Assembly (NCBI GenBank): GCA_017429885.1
Contig: JAFROA010000399.1
Location: forward strand, 1 to 7,714
DNA length: 7,714 bases
From: Bacteroidales bacterium
GTDB taxonomy: Bacteria > Bacteroidota > Bacteroidia > Bacteroidales > UBA932
Reading direction: 5' to 3'
The translations under genes and the position numbers were made by a program. Position 1 is the first letter of the stretch. Each line of letters opens with the position of its first letter. The notes below the pieces were generated by a model that saw only the letters and a list, made by a program, of their open reading frames with translations, searched no databases and was not told the origin of the DNA. Shown one piece after another: positions 5,155 through 7,714 of the stretch.

Positions 5155-7192
5155 CGGTTTTGATGGCCTTGCGAAGATTAACGAGACTCTTCAATATCTC
5201 CATCTCATGGTCCTGGTCTTCGTTGTCCTGGGCTTCTTTTAGATCTTCCTTAAGGGAATGCTCTTTGTCCTCGAGGCGGCATGCTTGGAAAACGAGGATT
5301 GACTTGGGAACGAATTTCGTCAGCCATGACCCCTTCGACATCATGGCGTCGCGGAGATTCTTAATGGACAATTCATACCTCTCTTCTGTCGAGAGTTGAG
5401 CCGCGACGAAGGCGACAGTCCTGTCTTCTCCGTCCAGGAGATGTCTCACGATGTCATTCTGGGAATATCCATTATAATACTCTTCAGAATAGGCGTCATA
5501 GGTGTCTTGGTAGGCTTTGTTGGCGAATACGGTACCGTCCGCCTCTATCGCCTGGCTGATGAACTCGAATACGGTCTGGACGTCTTCCTCATCCTCTGAA
5601 TAGAACTCCGAGTCGCTTTGGAACTCAAGGTCGGTTGTGCCATAAGTCAGGATGAAACTCAGCAGATCCCGCTCAGCCTTCGCCATGATAGGGTTTGTTT
5701 CCAGTGACGATAGGTCATCAGTGGCCGGAGGGCCGTCCGGCCCCGGCCGCGTCCATCCTCGCTCAGCTGCGGCTGAGTACGGCCTAAGCCCGGAGGCCAC
5801 TCCGGCCCCGTCAGAACTCTCACGTTGCTCGAGCGAATGCCCGGATGATTCGATACTGGAGGTCTTATTCGCTGTCAGTACTTTCGTCCTTGTCAAGCCG
5901 ACCCTATCCTCTAACACGGTCCTCCGGATGTCGAACTTGCGGCTGAGGAAGTCGATATAAGTCTCCCTTTTGACTCCATCCGGAATCTGGGCCACAGTGT
6001 CGGCTATCTCATTTATCGCATCAGCGCGTCGGAGAGGATCATTCTCCGTGTTCCGCAGCAGAAGGGAACTTTGGAAATCCACGAAATCCTGCTCGTTTTC
6101 AGAGATAAAGTCCTCCACCTCCTCCAGTGTATGCTTTCTGGCGTAAGAGTCAGGGTCATCTCCATCAGGGATCAACACGACTTTGACGTTCATTCCTTGT
6201 CGGAGGAACATGTCGATACCTCTTAAGGCAGCCTTGACACCGGCCTCGTCACCGTCATACATGATAGTGACGTTCTTGGTGAAACGACCGATGAGGCGGA
6301 TCTGCCCGTCAGTCAACGCGGTACCGCTGGAAGCCACCACGTTGGTGATTCCCAGCTGATGCATGGAAAGAACGTCCAAGTATCCCTCGACCAGGAAGCA
6401 CTTGTCTTTCTTGGCCATCTCACCCTTCGCGAACCATATTCCGTACAGTGACTGGTTCTTGACGTATATGGCGCTCTCCTTGGAGTTTACGTATTTGGCG
6501 TAGGGTTTCCCTTCCTCTTTTGATTTTAGTGTCCTGGCTCCGAAGCCTATGATCCTGCCGCTGATTGAATGGATAGGGAAGGTGACCCTCTCGACAAACC
6601 TGTCATGGAGATCTGGCTTGTCGTCGTATTTCGCGCAAAGTCCTGTCTCGAGGAGATACTCATCCTTATATCCTTTCGCCTTGGCTGCGTCTGTAAAGGC
6701 ATGGCGGTCGGACGGAGCCCATCCCAGACCATATTTCGAGATAGTGGCATCCTCCAGACCCCGGGTGTGGAAATAATTGAGTCCCACGGCTTTGCCCTCT
6801 CCTTTCGAGAGCTGCTCCTTGAAGAATTCCTCGGCGAACTCAGAGACGAGGTACAGGCTCTCGTTTCTCTGGCGCGCGGCCAGTTCCTCGGCGCTCTGCT
6901 CTTCCTCGACCACCTCGATATTATACTTCTTGGCCAGATATCTCAGGGCATCCGGATAGGACATGTGCTCATGATCCATCACGAAACCCACGGCGGATCC
7001 TCCTTTGTGGCAACCGAAGCAGTAGTATATTCCTCTCGCTGGAACGACATGGAAGGAAGGGGTCTTCTCGTTGTGGAATGGACAACAACCCCACCATTCC
7101 GCCCCGCGCTTTTTAAGCGAGACGAAGTCGGCCACCACTTCCTCTACTTGAGCGGTGTCCAGGATCTTCTGTACCGTGTCCCGTGGGATCAT
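5126..7192 (-). CDS. dnaG: DNA primase
   Basis: Makes RNA primers at the replication fork with the DnaB helicase. 688 residues from the ATG at 7192-7190, chosen because MIPRDTVQKIL is the conserved primase start; a TTG at 7198 would add two residues and overlap the upstream stop. The CHC2 zinc-ribbon ligands are C37, H40, C58 and C61. The Toprim catalytic motifs E269-GYLD and D313-GDEAG are intact. Residues about 435-495 form a flexible linker holding an in-frame GC-rich palindrome (residues 462-490, rich in Gly, Pro and Ala). About 500-688 is the helical helicase-binding domain, ending in VRLGREK. Length is slightly above the usual 600-670. It starts 2 nt after the stop of the DUF308 gene, so the two are probably cotranscribed and coupled. 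Its 3' end overlaps fic tail to tail. Confidence 0.97.
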   Translation of the reverse strand: MIPRDTVQKILDTAQVEEVVADFVSLKKRGAEWWGCCPFHNEKTPSFHVVPARGIYYCFGCHKGGSAVGFVMDHEHMSYPDALRYLAKKYNIEVVEEEQSAEELAARQRNESLYLVSEFAEEFFKEQLSKGEGKAVGLNYFHTRGLEDATISKYGLGWAPSDRHAFTDAAKAKGYKDEYLLETGLCAKYDDKPDLHDRFVERVTFPIHSISGRIIGFGARTLKSKEEGKPYAKYVNSKESAIYVKNQSLYGIWFAKGEMAKKDKCFLVEGYLDVLSMHQLGITNVVASSGTALTDGQIRLIGRFTKNVTIMYDGDEAGVKAALRGIDMFLRQGMNVKVVLIPDGDDPDSYARKHTLEEVEDFISENEQDFVDFQSSLLLRNTENDPLRRADAINEIADTVAQIPDGVKRETYIDFLSRKFDIRRTVLEDRVGLTRTKVLTANKTSSIESSGHSLEQRESSDGAGVASGLRPYSAAAERGWTRPGPDGPPATDDLSSLETNPIMAKAERDLLSFILTYGTTDLEFQSDSEFYSEDEEDVQTVFEFISQAIEADGTVFANKAYQDTYDAYSEEYYNGYSQNDIVRHLLDGEDRTVAFVAAQLSTEERYELSIKNLRDAMMSKGSWLTKFVPKSILVFQACRLEDKEHSLKEDLKEAQDNEDQDHEMEILKSLVNLRKAIKTVKVRLGREK
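5723..5807. repeat. GC-rich palindrome inserted in frame in the dnaG linker
   Basis: The outer arms GGCCGGAGGGCCGTCCGG (5723-5740) and, inverted, GGCCGGAGTGGCCTCCGG (5790-5807) align with two single-base gaps. Between them is a perfect hairpin CTCAGC-TGCG-GCTGAG (5762-5777), roughly concentric. The left arm itself contains GGGCC-GTCC-GGCCC (5730-5743). The segment encodes a Gly/Pro/Ala-rich stretch of the primase linker with no stop. Composition differs sharply from the flanking coding sequence. This resembles the in-frame palindromic elements (RPE-type) known from Rickettsia genes, by analogy only. Confidence 0.55.
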
Positions 7193-7194
7193 GC

Positions 7195-7714
7195 TCAATT
7201 CATGTCGTCCTGGTCCTCAGGCTCTTCTATCTTCTCGTAATTGACTTCTTTGGCGTCAGCCAGGCTTGACGATCCGGTCTCGCGGACATTTGGCCCCGAA
7301 GGCGTCGCGGCTCGCCTTATCTCGAATTCCTCCCTGGCTTTCTGCATCCGGAAAGCGGAGATTAGCTCTGCCACTCCATAAACAATCAAAAGGCATCCGG
7401 CAATGATGCTCATCACATTGATCGTGAATGGGTTGAATAGCAGGAAAGCGCCTCCAACGACAGCTAGGACAGAGAGCAGAAGGGAGGAGAATCCCGCTCC
7501 CAGAAGGCTCATTGCTCCGGCCAAGGCGATTAGCTGGAGACCTCCGAATAGGATGAGGACGATGCCGATGGCATATACGATCACACCTGCAATCCATTGC
7601 GGGTTGAAGAACAACAGAAGGCCAAGCGCGATGTCCAGTCCAGCATTAATCAGAAGCAGCTGGTAAACACCATTCTCCTTACTTTTCACCAAACCGTAAA
7701 TCAGAGAGGCGATA
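7195..7714 (-). CDS. DUF308/HdeD-like membrane protein, 5' end outside window
   Basis: The frame is open to the window edge, with the stop TGA at 7197-7195. A TTG (7692) and a GTG (7689) are possible in-window starts. However, the codons before them (IASLIYG) continue a plausible membrane-protein sequence, so I treat the gene as partial. At least four hydrophobic helices are visible: LLLINAGLDIALGLLLFF, WIAGVIVYAIGIVLILFGG, LLLSVLAVVGGAFLLF and VMSIIAGCLLIVYGVAELI. FFNPQ and LFNPF are the Asn-Pro turns typical of DUF308 repeats. The polar, acidic C-terminal tail (ending EEPEDQDDMN) should be cytoplasmic or otherwise exposed. HdeD is linked to acid resistance in enterics, but the role of Bacteroidota members is unknown. 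It lies directly upstream of dnaG with a 2-nt gap, probably one transcript. Confidence 0.82.
   Translation of the reverse strand, partial: IASLIYGLVKSKENGVYQLLLINAGLDIALGLLLFFNPQWIAGVIVYAIGIVLILFGGLQLIALAGAMSLLGAGFSSLLLSVLAVVGGAFLLFNPFTINVMSIIAGCLLIVYGVAELISAFRMQKAREEFEIRRAATPSGPNVRETGSSSLADAKEVNYEKIEEPEDQDDMN

Noticed and set aside
6569..7240. 223-codon plus-strand frame opposite dnaG
   Set aside because: It is antisense to the conserved zinc-ribbon and Toprim coding sequence of primase, whose motifs are intact. The plus-strand translation shows no family features.

Overview
The window looks like a Bacteroidales (phylum Bacteroidota) chromosome. Four things point that way: a methionyl-tRNA synthetase with the KISTS form of the signature loop, perfect TAnnTTTG promoter boxes, A-rich rather than strong Shine-Dalgarno start regions, and a fimbrillin-like/'FSVS' surface-protein relic. 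Coding GC looks near 50 percent by eye. The exact genus cannot be read from the sequence.

Layout, left to right. Positions 1-1658 (minus) hold the first 552 codons of metG, cut by the window edge. Divergent from it is an outer-membrane beta-barrel protein of unknown function (1759-2529, plus). Then comes about 600 bp without a credible gene (2530-3127). It is packed with GTCAT-type interspersed repeats, a GC-rich imperfect palindrome and a 142-bp palindrome. The right arm of that last palindrome runs into the 3' end of the next gene (3128-3961, minus). That gene encodes a fimbrillin-like protein with no signal peptide, and its C-terminal domain appears cut off just where the palindrome begins. 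Divergent from it is a class II Fic AMP-transferase with a C-terminal winged helix (4123-5154, plus). Two oppositely directed TACTTTTG boxes and 21-bp-phased AGTAGGGAGAAAA repeats sit between the two genes. The Fic gene ends 29 bp inside the 3' end of dnaG (5126-7192, minus). dnaG follows a DUF308/HdeD-like membrane protein gene (7195-7714, minus, 5' end outside the window) after a 2-nt gap.

The housekeeping genes (metG, dnaG) are ordinary. The accessory middle (2530-5154) carries the interest. The AGTAGGGAGAAAA repeat occurs as a pair with 21-bp spacing in the fic promoter and again as a pair with 21-bp spacing inside the fic coding region, which suggests autoregulation by its winged helix. 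A GC-rich palindrome sits in frame in the flexible linker of DnaG and shares a hairpin sequence with the intergenic repeat cluster. The palindrome at the end of the fimbrillin-like gene supplies its last codons and stop. Together these suggest small palindromic elements moving through this genome, sometimes inside genes. That is inference from one window.
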